The translations under genes were made by a program, and so were the position numbers. From Blautia glucerasea (GTDB lineage Bacteria; Bacillota; Clostridia; Lachnospirales; Lachnospiraceae), in the NCBI RefSeq assembly GCF_013304385.1, contig NZ_JAAITU010000002.1, positions 62,001-126,000 on the forward strand: a stretch of 64,000 bases of DNA, given 5' to 3'. The notes under the pieces are model-generated. The model did not search any database. It was not told the origin of the DNA and worked only from the letters and a program-made list of their open reading frames with translations. Below are positions 44,113-54,312 of the stretch, one piece after another. Within the stretch, counting starts at the first letter, position 1. Each line of letters begins with the position of its first letter.

Positions 44113-44162
44113 GTTTACAGTCTGAAAGCCACCCACGAACGGGTGGCTTTCAGACTGTAAAC
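44113..44162. terminator. 22-bp perfect inverted repeat after the lipoprotein gene
   Basis: Two 22-nt arms (44113-44134 and 44141-44162) pair perfectly around ACGAAC. The core is GAAAGCCACCC/GGGTGGCTTTC. It begins 14 nt after the stop codon. No T-run follows on the plus strand, although part of the 3' arm contains TTT, so termination is likely but not certain. Confidence 0.65.
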
Positions 44163-44306
44163 AAACTTGAATTGCAAAACGGAAATCATTGAAAACACTG
44201 AAAAATCGTAAATACAATAGACTGGAGCAATGAGGTAATCAAAGGCAATCAAAAAGAGTTCAGTGCAGACGCTCCAAACTCTTGATTTTACTGAATTTAA
44301 TTTTAA

Positions 44307-44380
44307 TCGGGGCAACAGGATTTGAACCTGCGACCTCACGGCCCCCAGCCGTGCGCGCTACCAAGCTACGCCATACCCCG
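44307..44380 (-). tRNA. tRNA-Pro (anticodon GGG)
   Basis: The 74-nt cloverleaf includes the discriminator A and has no encoded CCA. The acceptor CGGGGTA pairs with TGCCCCG, and the D-arm contains TTGGTAGCGC. The anticodon stem CACGG/CCGTG encloses loop CTGGGGG, whose positions 34-36 are GGG (reads CCC and CCU). The T-arm has GGTTCAAATCC. Confidence 0.95.
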
Positions 44381-44532
44381 CAACAGAAAATATTATATCA
44401 GCATTCACCTGAAAAAGCAACTATTTTTTTACTTTTATGTATTTTCTTATGAACCTCTCTGTATTTTCTCTCTGTATTTTCTTATTTGACAAAGCTCATA
44501 ATATTCTTTACATTTATCAAAAACAAAGAAAA

Positions 44533-44643
44533 TCCTGAGAGAACGGATGCAGAATGACTGAAGCAGGATTATTGCAATTGCAGTTTATTGCAAATGCAGA
44601 TCCTGTACTTTGCCAGATCTATTCTGCTTACGTACTCTCAGGA
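44533..44643. repeat. 111-nt imperfect long hairpin downstream of leuD
   Basis: Nested arms pair from the outside in: TCCTGAGAG/CTCTCAGGA, ACG/CGT, GCAGAAT/ATTCTGC, CAGGAT/ATCCTG, then TGCAATTGCA with TGCAAATGCA (9 of 10) around loop GTTTAT. On the minus strand the last arm is followed by TTTTCTTTG, so it may end leuCD transcription. The rest of the 294-nt gap between the tRNA and leuD shows no gene. Confidence 0.55.
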
Positions 44644-44674
44644 TGTATAAGTATGATGAAAAGTTAGCTGAATC

Positions 44675-45166
44675 TTATGCCTTCTTGCTGTTAATATAGT
44701 TTACAAGGCCTTCTGCTTTGATGATCTTCTGCATGAACTCCGGGAAAGCCTGCCCTTTAAACTCTGTACCTTTTGTGCGGTTGTAGATCATACCGGAATC
44801 AAAATCAACCTCTACCTGATCTCCATCCTCAATCCCCTTGCTCGCTTCCGGACATTCAATGATCGGAAGTCCGATATTGATGGCATTTCTGTAAAAAATA
44901 CGTGCAAAGGTCTCAGCGATCACACAGCTTACTCCTGCTGCCTTAATAGCGATAGGTGCATGCTCACGGGAAGAACCGCAGCCAAAGTTCTTATCTGCTA
45001 CGATAATATCTCCCTTTTTCACCCTTTTCACAAATGTATTATCAATATCTTCCATGCAGTGGGTAGCCAGTTCTGCCGGATCTGAAGAATTCAGATAACG
45101 TGCAGGAATGATTACATCTGTATCTACATTATCTCCATATTTAAAAACAGTTCCTTTTGCCTGCAT
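44675..45166 (-). CDS. leuD: 3-isopropylmalate dehydratase small subunit
   Basis: The 163-residue protein is the swivel domain of isopropylmalate isomerase, the second leucine step. [19 protein letters not shown] and the [10 protein letters not shown] motif are clear. Its short length and YINSKKA end match the type-2 form found in clostridia and archaea. It starts 13 nt after leuC. Confidence 0.95.
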   Translation of the reverse strand: MQAKGTVFKYGDNVDTDVIIPARYLNSSDPAELATHCMEDIDNTFVKRVKKGDIIVADKNFGCGSSREHAPIAIKAAGVSCVIAETFARIFYRNAINIGLPIIECPEASKGIEDGDQVEVDFDSGMIYNRTKGTEFKGQAFPEFMQKIIKAEGLVNYINSKKA

Positions 45167-45179
45167 CTTTTATTCCTCC

Positions 45180-46454
45180 TTATAATCCCAGTTCTTCCGG
45201 TGCAGAAATCTTACCTGTAACAGCACTGGCTGCTGCTACAGCCGGGCTTGCCAGATATACCTCTGAATCCACATGACCCATACGGCCTACAAAGTTACGG
45301 TTGGTAGTGGAAATACATCTCTCTCCTGCTGCCAGGATACCCATGTAACCGCCAAGGCAAGGTCCGCAGGTAGGTGTACTTACAACTGCACCTGCTTCAA
45401 TAAAGATCTTCAAAAGGCCTTCATCCATAGCCTGAAGATAAATGGCCTGAGTTGCCGGGATCACGATGCAGCGCACGCCCTTTTTTACTTTACGTCCTTT
45501 CAGGATCTGAGCTGCCACACGCAGATCATCAATACGGCCGTTTGTACAGGAACCGATCACAGACTGATCGATCACAACAGGCTCTGTGATCTGTGAAATA
45601 GTCTTCGTATTCTCCGGAAGATGCGGGAATGCAATGGTAGGCTCCAGTTCACCAAGATCGATGGTATACTCAGCTTCATAAACTGCATCCTCATCTGCCT
45701 CATAAATCTTATACGTTCTTACGGAATGCTCCTTCATGTACTGCTTGGTCAGCTCATCTACAGGGAAGATACCGTTCTTTCCTCCTGCCTCGATCGCCAT
45801 ATTTGCAATTGTAAAACGATCATCCATGGAAAGGTTCTTAATCCCCTCACCGGTAAACTCCATAGACTTGTAAAGTGCTCCGTCCACACCGATCATGCCG
45901 ATGATATGTAAGATCACATCTTTTCCGCTGACCCATTTCTTTGGTTTGCCCACAATATTAAATTTAATAGCTGCCGGAACTTTAAACCATGCTTTTCCGG
46001 TAGCCATACCAGCTGCCATATCCGTACTTCCCACACCAGTAGAAAATGCACCCAGTGCACCGTAGGTACAAGTATGTGAATCCGCACCGATCACTACGTC
46101 ACCTGCAACCGTAAGACCTTTCTCAGGAAGCAGCGCATGCTCAATTCCCATCTGTCCCACATCAAAATAATTGGTGATATCATGACGACAGGCAAACTCT
46201 CTGACACATTTGCAGTGTTCTGCAGATTTGATATCTTTGTTTGGGATAAAATGATCCATTACCAGTGCAATCTTATCTTTATTAAAAACTGTATCAACAG
46301 TCATTTTGTCCATCTCATGAATAGCCACTGGTGAAGTAATATCATTTCCCAGCACCAGATCCAGATCTGCTTCAATCAGCTGTCCTGCTTCCACATGATC
46401 CAGTCCTGCATGAGCTGCCAAAATTTTCTGTGTCATTGTCATTCCCATTCTCAT
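45180..46454 (-). CDS. leuC: 3-isopropylmalate dehydratase large subunit
   Basis: This aconitase-family 4Fe-4S protein has 424 residues, of the shorter type-2 form. Cluster ligands lie in SCTNGR and in [30 protein letters not shown] is diagnostic. Three in-frame ATG codons (46454, 46448, 46442) compete. AGGAGG is only 3 nt before the first and 9 nt before the second, so the true start is probably 46448. It is divergent from a LysR gene that likely controls it. leuB is not in the window. Confidence 0.95.
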   Translation of the reverse strand: MRMGMTMTQKILAAHAGLDHVEAGQLIEADLDLVLGNDITSPVAIHEMDKMTVDTVFNKDKIALVMDHFIPNKDIKSAEHCKCVREFACRHDITNYFDVGQMGIEHALLPEKGLTVAGDVVIGADSHTCTYGALGAFSTGVGSTDMAAGMATGKAWFKVPAAIKFNIVGKPKKWVSGKDVILHIIGMIGVDGALYKSMEFTGEGIKNLSMDDRFTIANMAIEAGGKNGIFPVDELTKQYMKEHSVRTYKIYEADEDAVYEAEYTIDLGELEPTIAFPHLPENTKTISQITEPVVIDQSVIGSCTNGRIDDLRVAAQILKGRKVKKGVRCIVIPATQAIYLQAMDEGLLKIFIEAGAVVSTPTCGPCLGGYMGILAAGERCISTTNRNFVGRMGHVDSEVYLASPAVAAASAVTGKISAPEELGL

Positions 46455-46518
46455 ATTCCTCCTGTAACATTTCTGTGCAGCTGTCCACTTTCTCCCGGCT
46501 GCTCGACTTGAATTTATA

Positions 46519-46551
46519 TTGGTATTCTATCACAGCTTCTGCTATAATGAA
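46519..46551. promoter_or_regulatory. Overlapping divergent promoters for leuCD and the LysR gene
   Basis: Plus strand: TTGGTA (46519-46524), 18 nt, TATAAT (46543-46548). Minus strand: TTCATT (46546-46551), 16 nt, TAGAAT (46524-46529). The hexamers overlap, so one bound regulator could affect both. A 15-nt interrupted palindrome, ATAAATATTATTTAT (46575-46589), just before the LysR start has the spacing of a LysR box. Confidence 0.55.
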
Positions 46552-46602
46552 AATACATATTTATCATACTTGCTATAAATATTATTTATGGAAGGAGCTT
46601 TT

Positions 46603-47475
46603 ATGCAGGAAAATCTTTCACTATACCACATTTTTTATGCTACCGGCCGTACCGGAAATATTTCACAGGCAGCCAGGGAATTGTACATCAGCCAGCCAGC
46701 CATCAGCCATGCCATCAAAAAGCTGGAACAGAATCTGGATACCGTTCTTTTCAAACGTAATTCAAGAGGAGTGGAACTGACTGCAGACGGACAACTTCTT
46801 TACGAAAAAGTAAAAGAAGCTTTCTCTTTACTTGGAGAAGGAGAAGAATCCATCCTTCATAATCATTCCAGAGAGATCCCAAGGCTGCGGCTTGGAGCCA
46901 GCTCCACCTTGTGTAAATACGTACTTATGTCCTATCTTCAAAACTACATCTCTGTGAACCCTCAGGTACGTATTAATATTTCCTGTCAGTCCACTTATCA
47001 GACTCTGAAACTTCTGGATGACAACAAGATCGATCTTGGACTGATCGGCAGACCCCATAAGCTTACCGGTTATCATTTCCGTCCACTGCTTGGTATCCAG
47101 GACACCTTTGTGGCAACCAGACAATATCTGAAAAACCAGCAGCAACTTTTCCCTTCTGAACCTTTGATCCATACGGCAACGTTTATGATGCTGGATGAAG
47201 ATAATATCACCCGCCAGTCAGTAAATTCCCTTTTAAAAGAAAACCGTATAGAATTAAGCCATATTCTGGAGGTAACATCTATGGATCTTCTGATCCAATT
47301 TGCAAAGATCGGGCTTGGGATTGCCTGTGTAATCCGGGAATTTGTAGAAGATGACCTGGCAGGCGGTGCTCTTGTGGAAGTACCTATGGGCTTTGTCTTT
47401 CCAGTACGGCAGATAGGATTTGTATGCAGAAAAAAAGAAGAAGAACTGCCTCTCCTTAGACAGTTCTTCCGGTAA
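46603..47475 (+). CDS. LysR-family transcriptional regulator
   Basis: The start is ATG 46603 (290 residues) with AGGAG 5 nt upstream; the earlier ATG at 46588 lies before that ribosome binding site. The winged helix-turn-helix reads GNISQAARELYISQPAISHA. The effector domain (about 90-285) opens LRLGASSTLCKYVLMSYL. Its position, divergent from leuCD, suggests control of leucine synthesis, perhaps sensing an intermediate such as isopropylmalate; that is inference. A weak hairpin ACAGGTAAAACCTGT lies after the stop. Confidence 0.9.
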   Translation: MQENLSLYHIFYATGRTGNISQAARELYISQPAISHAIKKLEQNLDTVLFKRNSRGVELTADGQLLYEKVKEAFSLLGEGEESILHNHSREIPRLRLGASSTLCKYVLMSYLQNYISVNPQVRINISCQSTYQTLKLLDDNKIDLGLIGRPHKLTGYHFRPLLGIQDTFVATRQYLKNQQQLFPSEPLIHTATFMMLDEDNITRQSVNSLLKENRIELSHILEVTSMDLLIQFAKIGLGIACVIREFVEDDLAGGALVEVPMGFVFPVRQIGFVCRKKEEELPLLRQFFR

Positions 47476-47516
47476 TTGAAATATAAGACAGGTAAAACCT
47501 GTTTTGTAAATAACGA

Positions 47517-48548
<1,032 letters not shown>

Positions 48549-48638
48549 CTACTGTTTGTCTATATATTGTTAAGAGTATGCCCAATACCCTGGGATACAG
48601 ACATCTCCTAGCGAACTGCTTCTGTGGGCTTTCTCTGT

Positions 48639-49136
48639 TTAGAAGTAGCAAACTCCTCCGCTGCCTCTGGAAAGTCCTGTCACACCGGCTCTTGCCAGCT
48701 CCAGTATCTCATAGTCTCCCATAAGATCGATAAAGGCCTCCAGCTTACTCTTGCTTCCTGTCATTTCAACGACCAGAGAATCTCTGCTAACATCAACAAT
48801 GCTTGCCCTGAAAATATTGGCCACTGAAATGATCCCATCACGCTGCTCCGGCTTCGCTGCAACTTTTACCAGCACTGTCTCACGAACAACGCTCTGCTGT
48901 GGATCCAGAACTTTAATATCCCTTACATCCACAAGCTTGGAAAGCTGATTCGTAATCTGACCCAGAATGGCATCATCACCACTGCATACTACTGTAATGC
49001 GTGTAAAATTCTCATCTGCTGTCACTCCTGCAGTAATGCTGTCTATATTATAGCCGCGGCGGCTGAACAGACCGGCGATCCGGCTCAGCACACCGGAAGT
49101 GTTGTCTACCAGCAAAGATAAAATTCTTTTCTGCAA
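48639..49136 (-). CDS. ilvN: Acetolactate synthase small (regulatory) subunit
   Basis: The 165-residue protein has an N-terminal ACT domain (ILSLLVDNTSGVLSRIAGLF, then RRGYNIDSIT) that binds valine for feedback control, and a C-terminal domain with FRASIVDVSRDSLVVEMTG. The start is TTG 49136, preceded by GAGGGAG. The catalytic subunit gene ilvB is not adjacent; it must lie elsewhere. ilvC follows. Confidence 0.93.
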   Translation of the reverse strand: MQKRILSLLVDNTSGVLSRIAGLFSRRGYNIDSITAGVTADENFTRITVVCSGDDAILGQITNQLSKLVDVRDIKVLDPQQSVVRETVLVKVAAKPEQRDGIISVANIFRASIVDVSRDSLVVEMTGSKSKLEAFIDLMGDYEILELARAGVTGLSRGSGGVCYF

Positions 49137-49180
49137 AATCGACTCCCTCCCGCCACCTATAGGCTTTTTACTTTTTTATC

Positions 49181-49208
49181 ATTATAGCAACAAAATTCTG
49201 TTTGTCAA
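49181..49208 (-). promoter_or_regulatory. Promoter of ilvN-ilvC
   Basis: On the minus strand, TTGACA (49203-49208), 16 nt, TATAAT (49181-49186), ~45 nt before ilvN. No T-box is visible between them. Confidence 0.8.
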
Positions 49209-49267
49209 TGCGAAATACCACTTTATTGCATTAATTCATTAAAAATTTTTAATTCCTGGCTCAAAAG

Positions 49268-50326
49268 TCAAATCAGGTACTTATCTCTAAGCTCTTCCAC
49301 CGCTCTTGGAGTAAGATACAAGCCTCTTCTAAGGAAACGTTCCACAGTACCGTATTCCTGGCGGATGATCTGAAATACACGATCAATATAGGATTCCTTT
49401 ACTCTGAAAAAAATGCTCATATTCTCGGCAACCCTGGGGCTGTCCATGCCCATTGCTTCCAAATATAAAAGCATATACTGAAGCTCTGCTTCCAGATAGG
49501 CATTGGAACGCATGAAATCTTCTCTTATAGTGTCCTCCGGAATATCAAGGGCACAAAGCAAAAGAGCCGTGGCCACTCCTGCCCTGCCCGTGCCGTCCCA
49601 GCTGTGCCAGAGCACTGCTCCTTCTTTATGACGGATCAATACATCTAAAAATCTGGCATACTGATTCACAGAGTAACGGTCACGGATCAGATTCTCATAC
49701 ATCTGATCCATGTACTTTTCACCGTCTCCTTGGTAGGTCAAAAGCCGATTACAAACCCTGCCTTCTCCAAACAGCCCCAGATTCTCTTCATCCAAAATGG
49801 GAATGTGGTAATATTCCACACCTCGCAGGATCACATCCGGTTTTTCCTTTCGCTCAGTATTGGAGCGGAAATCCACCACGGTTTTTACCCGATACTCTTC
49901 TGTAAGCAGCTGCTTATCAGCCTGTGAAGCATGATACAGTTCTCCGCTGCGCAGAAGCTTTCTTGGCAGGATATGCCGGCCATCCCTGGCAGTCAATGCC
50001 CCCAGATCCCTGGTATTGGGAAGGGACTGCAACGGAAGCCTGCCACCTCTTGGAAAGCCAACTGCCATCTCCGGGTTCAGAGCTTTCAGAAGGCGGAGAC
50101 ATTCCTGTACCTCTTTCTCTGTCATGTCAAACATATAACGTTTTTTACGCTTGGTAACAACAACCAGATAGTTGGAAATGATCTGTTTCACACTTCCTCC
50201 GGGGGAATCGTCTCCCTCCCGACGCATATAAGCCCACACAATGTCCTTACAGGGAAGGCTGTTCAGCATCATGTGGCGGCTGTATGCCAGATAACCATCT
50301 TCTATACGTATCTTACCGTATCTCAT
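49268..50326 (-). CDS. Tyrosine-phosphatase-like protein with catalytic Cys replaced by Ser
   Basis: The start is ATG 50326 (352 residues); the longer frame begins at a GTG with no ribosome binding site. The first ~95 residues are strand-rich and end in a helix (TEKEVQECLRLLKALNP), suggesting a PH-like domain. A Y_phosphatase3 / IphP-like domain follows: LPNTRDLGALTARDGRHILP, LLRSGELYHAS and VVDFRSNTERKEKPD. The P-loop, normally HCxxGxxR, reads HSWDGTGRAG. Ser242 (codon AGC, 49601-49603) stands where the nucleophilic Cys should be, while His, Gly and Arg248 remain. It is therefore predicted to bind but not hydrolyse phosphotyrosine or phosphoinositide substrates. Confidence 0.8.
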   Translation of the reverse strand: MRYGKIRIEDGYLAYSRHMMLNSLPCKDIVWAYMRREGDDSPGGSVKQIISNYLVVVTKRKKRYMFDMTEKEVQECLRLLKALNPEMAVGFPRGGRLPLQSLPNTRDLGALTARDGRHILPRKLLRSGELYHASQADKQLLTEEYRVKTVVDFRSNTERKEKPDVILRGVEYYHIPILDEENLGLFGEGRVCNRLLTYQGDGEKYMDQMYENLIRDRYSVNQYARFLDVLIRHKEGAVLWHSWDGTGRAGVATALLLCALDIPEDTIREDFMRSNAYLEAELQYMLLYLEAMGMDSPRVAENMSIFFRVKESYIDRVFQIIRQEYGTVERFLRRGLYLTPRAVEELRDKYLI

Positions 50327-50383
50327 ATATACAATCTTCCTCCATTTTGCTATACTCCGAAAGAATAACACATTCCGGAAAAT

Positions 50384-50411
50384 TTGACAATTCCCACTGT
50401 AAGGCTATAAT
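50384..50411 (+). promoter_or_regulatory. Promoter of the AEC transporter gene
   Basis: TTGACA (50384-50389), 16 nt, TATAAT (50406-50411), ~43 nt before the ATG at 50455. Confidence 0.82.
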
Positions 50412-50454
50412 AAAACCACCACACATCTTACTACAGAAAGGAACAAATACTAAA

Positions 50455-51399
50455 ATGGAAAATCTGATCTTTTGTCTTAATGCAACGATTCCTATCTTTC
50501 TTACTTTAATGTTGGGACTTTTTTTCAGAAAAGCCGGACTTTTTGATGAGTCTTTTGTAAGCAAAATGAACAAATTTGTTTTTAAAGCGGCCCTTCCTGC
50601 TCTTCTTTTCCAGGACATTGCAGATATGGACATCTACAGCGTATGGGACGGCAAGATGGTGCTTTTCTGTTTTTTTGCCACACTGATCAGCATCCTGATC
50701 TCAATAGGCTTTTCCTTTCTATTAAAACCCAGGGATATTCAGGGGGAATTTGTCCAGGCATCCTATCGGAGCAGTGCTGCTGTGCTTGGTATTGCCATTA
50801 TCCAGAATATGTATGGAGATGCAGGAATGGCTCCCCTTATGATCGTTGCCAGCGTACCTCTTTATAACATTATGGCAGTCACTGTACTGTGTCTGTTCCG
50901 TCCTGGCAATTCAGGAATTTCCATGCCAGTGATCAAACGCACTCTGAAAGGGATTGCCACCAATCCCATAATCCTTGGGATCGTTGCCGGCTCCATCTGG
51001 TCCCTGCTCCGCCTTCCCATGCCTAAAATTCTCTCTACTACCGTTGGAAATCTGGCCAAAACTGCCACACCTCTGGGACTGATGGCAATGGGCGGCGCAC
51101 TTGAATTCAGAAAAGCATTTTCCAGGATCCGTGCAGTACTTGCCTGCACATTTTTGAAGCTGGTTGGATATACAGCACTTTTCCTGCCGGCAGCCATGCA
51201 TTTCGGTTTTACTAAAGACAAACTGGCGGCCATTCTGATCATGCTTGGATCTGCAACTACTATTAGCTGTTATATTATGGCGAAAAATACGGATTATGAA
51301 GGTTCCTTTACCTCAGGTGTAGTTATGCTTACCACCTTGCTAAGTTCCTTTACCCTTACCGGCTGGCTGTTCCTGTGCCGTTCCCTGGGTATGCTTTAA
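50455..51399 (+). CDS. AEC-family (auxin efflux carrier-like) transporter
   Basis: The start is ATG 50455 (314 residues), downstream of the promoter; codons before it are 5' leader. There are about ten hydrophobic segments in two halves, beginning LIFCLNATIPIFLTLMLGLF, and the family stretches GLFFRKAGLFDES and NKFVFKAALPALLF. The second half has NPIILGIVAGSIWSLLRLPM and TATPLGLMAMGGALE. Family members move organic acids such as malate or small hydrophobic compounds; the substrate is not deducible. Confidence 0.9.
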   Translation: MENLIFCLNATIPIFLTLMLGLFFRKAGLFDESFVSKMNKFVFKAALPALLFQDIADMDIYSVWDGKMVLFCFFATLISILISIGFSFLLKPRDIQGEFVQASYRSSAAVLGIAIIQNMYGDAGMAPLMIVASVPLYNIMAVTVLCLFRPGNSGISMPVIKRTLKGIATNPIILGIVAGSIWSLLRLPMPKILSTTVGNLAKTATPLGLMAMGGALEFRKAFSRIRAVLACTFLKLVGYTALFLPAAMHFGFTKDKLAAILIMLGSATTISCYIMAKNTDYEGSFTSGVVMLTTLLSSFTLTGWLFLCRSLGML

Positions 51400-51417
51400 G
51401 TCTTTCCCGAATGCCTG

Positions 51418-52584
51418 TTATGCATATTTTCTTATAATCTCATAAAGGGTCTGCACACTAGGAAGAAGGATCCTTTCATCGATCTGAAACTTCGGATGAT
51501 GAAATGGATGCTCCTCTCCGGGAACTGCTGCAAGAAAAACGCAGAATAGTCCCTTTGTCTGTTGATAATACCGATATGCATTATCTCCTGTAAGAAAAAG
51601 TTCATCTTCTCCCTCCAGCAGAAAATGGGATCCGAATATTGTTCTTCCTGTGTCTGCTGCTATGGCAGTAAAAGTAGGGTCATTGGCAAAGGGCAGCACC
51701 GGATCTTTTGGGAAGCTTAAACATACCTGTGCCCCGGTTACTTCTTCCACCTTATGGAAGGCCTGCTCCAGGGCCTTTTTTAATTGTTCAAAATCCTCTC
51801 TATAGCAGGCTCTGATATTTCCCACCAGCTTCACCTGATCTGAAATAATATTAGGATATTCCCCGCCATGTATGGTGCCGATCCCGGCAACATGAGGTCC
51901 TTTTCCCACATAATCGCGGCTGATCTCATGAACCTTCTGGACGACAAGACCAGCTGCATAAATACTGTCAATCCCTTTTTCCGCCTGACACCAGTGACTG
52001 GACTTTCCTTTTATCAGAATTTCCATTTTGCCGATCATAGCGGAGGCCTGCCCTTTGTGGACTGCCATACCAAGGGGCTGGTCACAGGCATAATGGAACA
52101 TTAAAAATCCGTCAGCTTTCCTGCCCTTATCCTTGTCAAGAGCTCCCCCATCCAGCATCCGTACCGTACCCTCTCCAATCTCTTCTGCCGGCTCAAACAA
52201 AAAGCGGACAGCCACAGGAAAATCCTTTTCCCTGGAAAGGATCTTTGCCAGAATCAAAGCCACTGCCAGTATCCCATCATGACCACAGGCGTGCATGCAG
52301 CCTTCATTCCTGGATGCATAGTCCAGACCTGTACACTCCTGCACAGGAAGTGCATCCATTTCTGCCCGCAGAACCACCATTTTTTCTCTGTTTTTCATAC
52401 AGGGATGCTCTGCGATCAAACCTGTAGGCGGCACATGCCTGACCTGATACCCCAGTTCTTCCAGATATTTCTGTATAAATGCAGAAGTTTGGAACTCCTG
52501 CAAAGCAAGCTCCGGATACTGATGGAAGTGCCGCCGAAGACGGATCACTTCCTCCTCATATTGTGAAAACTCTGTTTTTTTCAA
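51418..52584 (-). CDS. M20-family amidohydrolase (N-acyl amino acid / hippurate hydrolase type)
   Basis: The 388-residue enzyme has the dinuclear metal site of the M20D group: HACGHDG, EPAEEIGEG and a C-terminal HHPKFQIDE. RHFHQYPELALQEFQTS is the usual N-terminal signature. It releases an amino acid from an acyl or peptidyl conjugate in the cytoplasm. It overlaps the M18 peptidase gene by 4 nt, so the pair forms a small peptide-degradation operon. Confidence 0.92.
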   Translation of the reverse strand: MKKTEFSQYEEEVIRLRRHFHQYPELALQEFQTSAFIQKYLEELGYQVRHVPPTGLIAEHPCMKNREKMVVLRAEMDALPVQECTGLDYASRNEGCMHACGHDGILAVALILAKILSREKDFPVAVRFLFEPAEEIGEGTVRMLDGGALDKDKGRKADGFLMFHYACDQPLGMAVHKGQASAMIGKMEILIKGKSSHWCQAEKGIDSIYAAGLVVQKVHEISRDYVGKGPHVAGIGTIHGGEYPNIISDQVKLVGNIRACYREDFEQLKKALEQAFHKVEEVTGAQVCLSFPKDPVLPFANDPTFTAIAADTGRTIFGSHFLLEGEDELFLTGDNAYRYYQQTKGLFCVFLAAVPGEEHPFHHPKFQIDERILLPSVQTLYEIIRKYA

Positions 52585-53849
52585 CTGAAAAACTCCTCCG
52601 CTGCCTGGATCAGATAAGTAGTATCTTTCACCCCTGCTGTCTCAAAGCAGGAATGCATGGCAAGCTGCGGCAGCCCGATATCTACCGTATTGAGTGCTGC
52701 TTGATTATTGGAAATATTGCCTAATGTGGAACCTCCTGCAATATCAGAACGATTCACAAAGATCTGATAAGGCACCTGTGCCTGCTGGCAAAGATTCTTA
52801 AACACAGCGCCTGTAAGACCATCTGTGCAGTATTTCTGGTTTGCATTATATTTCACCACAATACCTCCATTGATCACTGGACGATTCACAGGATCTGCTT
52901 TTTCAGCATAATTTGGATGAAGCGCATGGGCATTATCAGCAGAGATCATAAAGCTTCCAGCCATTGCAGCCAAATATTCTTCATAGCTTTTTCCAAGGCC
53001 CAGATAAATGCGAAGGAGACAATCCTTCAAAAAGGTAGAAGCTGCCCCCTGCTTGGTACTGCTGCCAACTTCCTCATTGTCCAGCACACAGTGGACACAG
53101 ATGGAATTTTCTTTTTTGCCCTTCAGAAAGCCCTCCAGGGAGGCAAAAGCACACTGCAGATCATCCAGCCTTGGAGCGGAAACAAATTCCTCTTCAGATC
53201 CCCAGATACTGCCCTCAGTTCTTGGGTATAGAAACAGATCATGACCAAGAATGTCTTTTTCTTTTACACCTGCTGCCTGCGCGATCCGCTTCATAAAGCT
53301 GCCCTTTGCATCTCCAAGTCCGTATAAGGGCAAAAGATCCTTCTGTGCATTATATTTGTATCCATTATTGGCTTCTCTGTTCATATGTATGGCAAGACTG
53401 GGAATCAAAGCCATATCCTCATTCATATCCACCAGGATCTGCCGGATCTCCCCCTTTTCCCTGGCGATCACACGTCCTGCCACAGAAAGAGGCCTGTCAA
53501 ACCAGGGTGCCATCAGCATTCCTCCATAGGGTTCCACATTCAGGTGCACATACATTCCTTCTACATTTATCTCCGGATTCTCTTTGATTTTTAATGCAGG
53601 AGAATCACTGTGGCTTGCCAGTATGTGAAAATGGTCTGCCCCTTCTTCCGGTATGGAAAAAGCAGCCAGTGCGGAATGATTCCTTGTTGTAAAATATCTG
53701 CCTCCCGGATGGATGTCCCAGCATTCCTTTTCAGACAATTCTGTAAAGCCCTTTTTCAAAAGGCGTTTCTTCATCTGTTCCACTGCCTGAAATGCAGAAG
53801 GGCTTTTCTTTATAAATTCAAGTAACTTTTCAGCATTTTTTCTGTACAT
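52581..53849 (-). CDS. M18-family aminopeptidase
   Basis: The start is ATG 53849 (422 residues), 9 nt after AGGAG; an in-frame TTG 6 nt earlier is too close to it. Zinc-ligand motifs are ASHSDSPALKIK, DNEEVGSST and SADNAHALHPNY, with PRLDDLQCAFAS between. Members are large cytosolic complexes that remove N-terminal acidic or neutral residues. It is first in the operon with the M20 enzyme and has its own promoter. Confidence 0.92.
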   Translation of the reverse strand: MYRKNAEKLLEFIKKSPSAFQAVEQMKKRLLKKGFTELSEKECWDIHPGGRYFTTRNHSALAAFSIPEEGADHFHILASHSDSPALKIKENPEINVEGMYVHLNVEPYGGMLMAPWFDRPLSVAGRVIAREKGEIRQILVDMNEDMALIPSLAIHMNREANNGYKYNAQKDLLPLYGLGDAKGSFMKRIAQAAGVKEKDILGHDLFLYPRTEGSIWGSEEEFVSAPRLDDLQCAFASLEGFLKGKKENSICVHCVLDNEEVGSSTKQGAASTFLKDCLLRIYLGLGKSYEEYLAAMAGSFMISADNAHALHPNYAEKADPVNRPVINGGIVVKYNANQKYCTDGLTGAVFKNLCQQAQVPYQIFVNRSDIAGGSTLGNISNNQAALNTVDIGLPQLAMHSCFETAGVKDTTYLIQAAEEFFS

Positions 53850-53881
53850 ATCCAAAATCTCCTCATCCGTATGATATCCTG

Positions 53882-53910
53882 ATTATACGCTACATTCCAT
53901 TTGGCTGCAA
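53882..53910 (-). promoter_or_regulatory. Promoter of the M18-M20 peptidase operon
   Basis: On the minus strand, TTGCAG (53905-53910), 17 nt, TATAAT (53882-53887), ~35 nt upstream of the start. Confidence 0.72.
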
Positions 53911-53945
53911 CCGGAAGGATACAGCACTTAATGTGCCTATTACAT

Positions 53946-53980
53946 AAAAAAGCTGCTGTACCTCCTGAGTACAACAGCCT
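53946..53980 (-). terminator. Intrinsic terminator after the cupin gene
   Basis: On the minus strand AGGCTGTTGTAC pairs with GGTACAGCAGCT, followed by TTTTTT. It closes the transcript that ends with dapL and the cupin gene. Confidence 0.88.
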
Positions 53981-53985
53981 GTCCG

Positions 53986-54312
53986 TCAGTCTTTTATGAT
54001 CAGTGCCATAAAAACAAGATCTGTATTACCTGTATTTGATAATCCGTGACCTTTGCCTGATGAAGTATAGGTAATATCCCCGGCACTCACCGGACGATAT
54101 GCACCATTATCATTATACTCTCCCTGACCTGCAAGAATATAATAGGTCTCACTTTCCCCATGATGCTCATGATAACCAAGCGAGCATCCCGGCTCCAGTG
54201 TTACTTCTGCATACAGACCGCATTTCCCTGCAAGATATGGTTCTTCCAGGATCTCCTTAATGATCACATGGCCATTTCCTTCGCACATATGCTCAATACG
54301 GCTTACCTTCAT
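53986..54312 (-). CDS. Cupin-domain protein
   Basis: The 108-residue single-domain cupin has motif 1 as [20 protein letters not shown], giving His-His-Glu metal ligands, and motif 2 around [12 protein letters not shown]. Small cupins of this kind bind a metal and may act as isomerases, dioxygenases or sensors. Its start overlaps the dapL stop by 4 nt, so its function may relate to lysine/diaminopimelate metabolism, but nothing in the sequence proves that. Confidence 0.88.
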   Translation of the reverse strand: MKVSRIEHMCEGNGHVIIKEILEEPYLAGKCGLYAEVTLEPGCSLGYHEHHGESETYYILAGQGEYNDNGAYRPVSAGDITYTSSGKGHGLSNTGNTDLVFMALIIKD

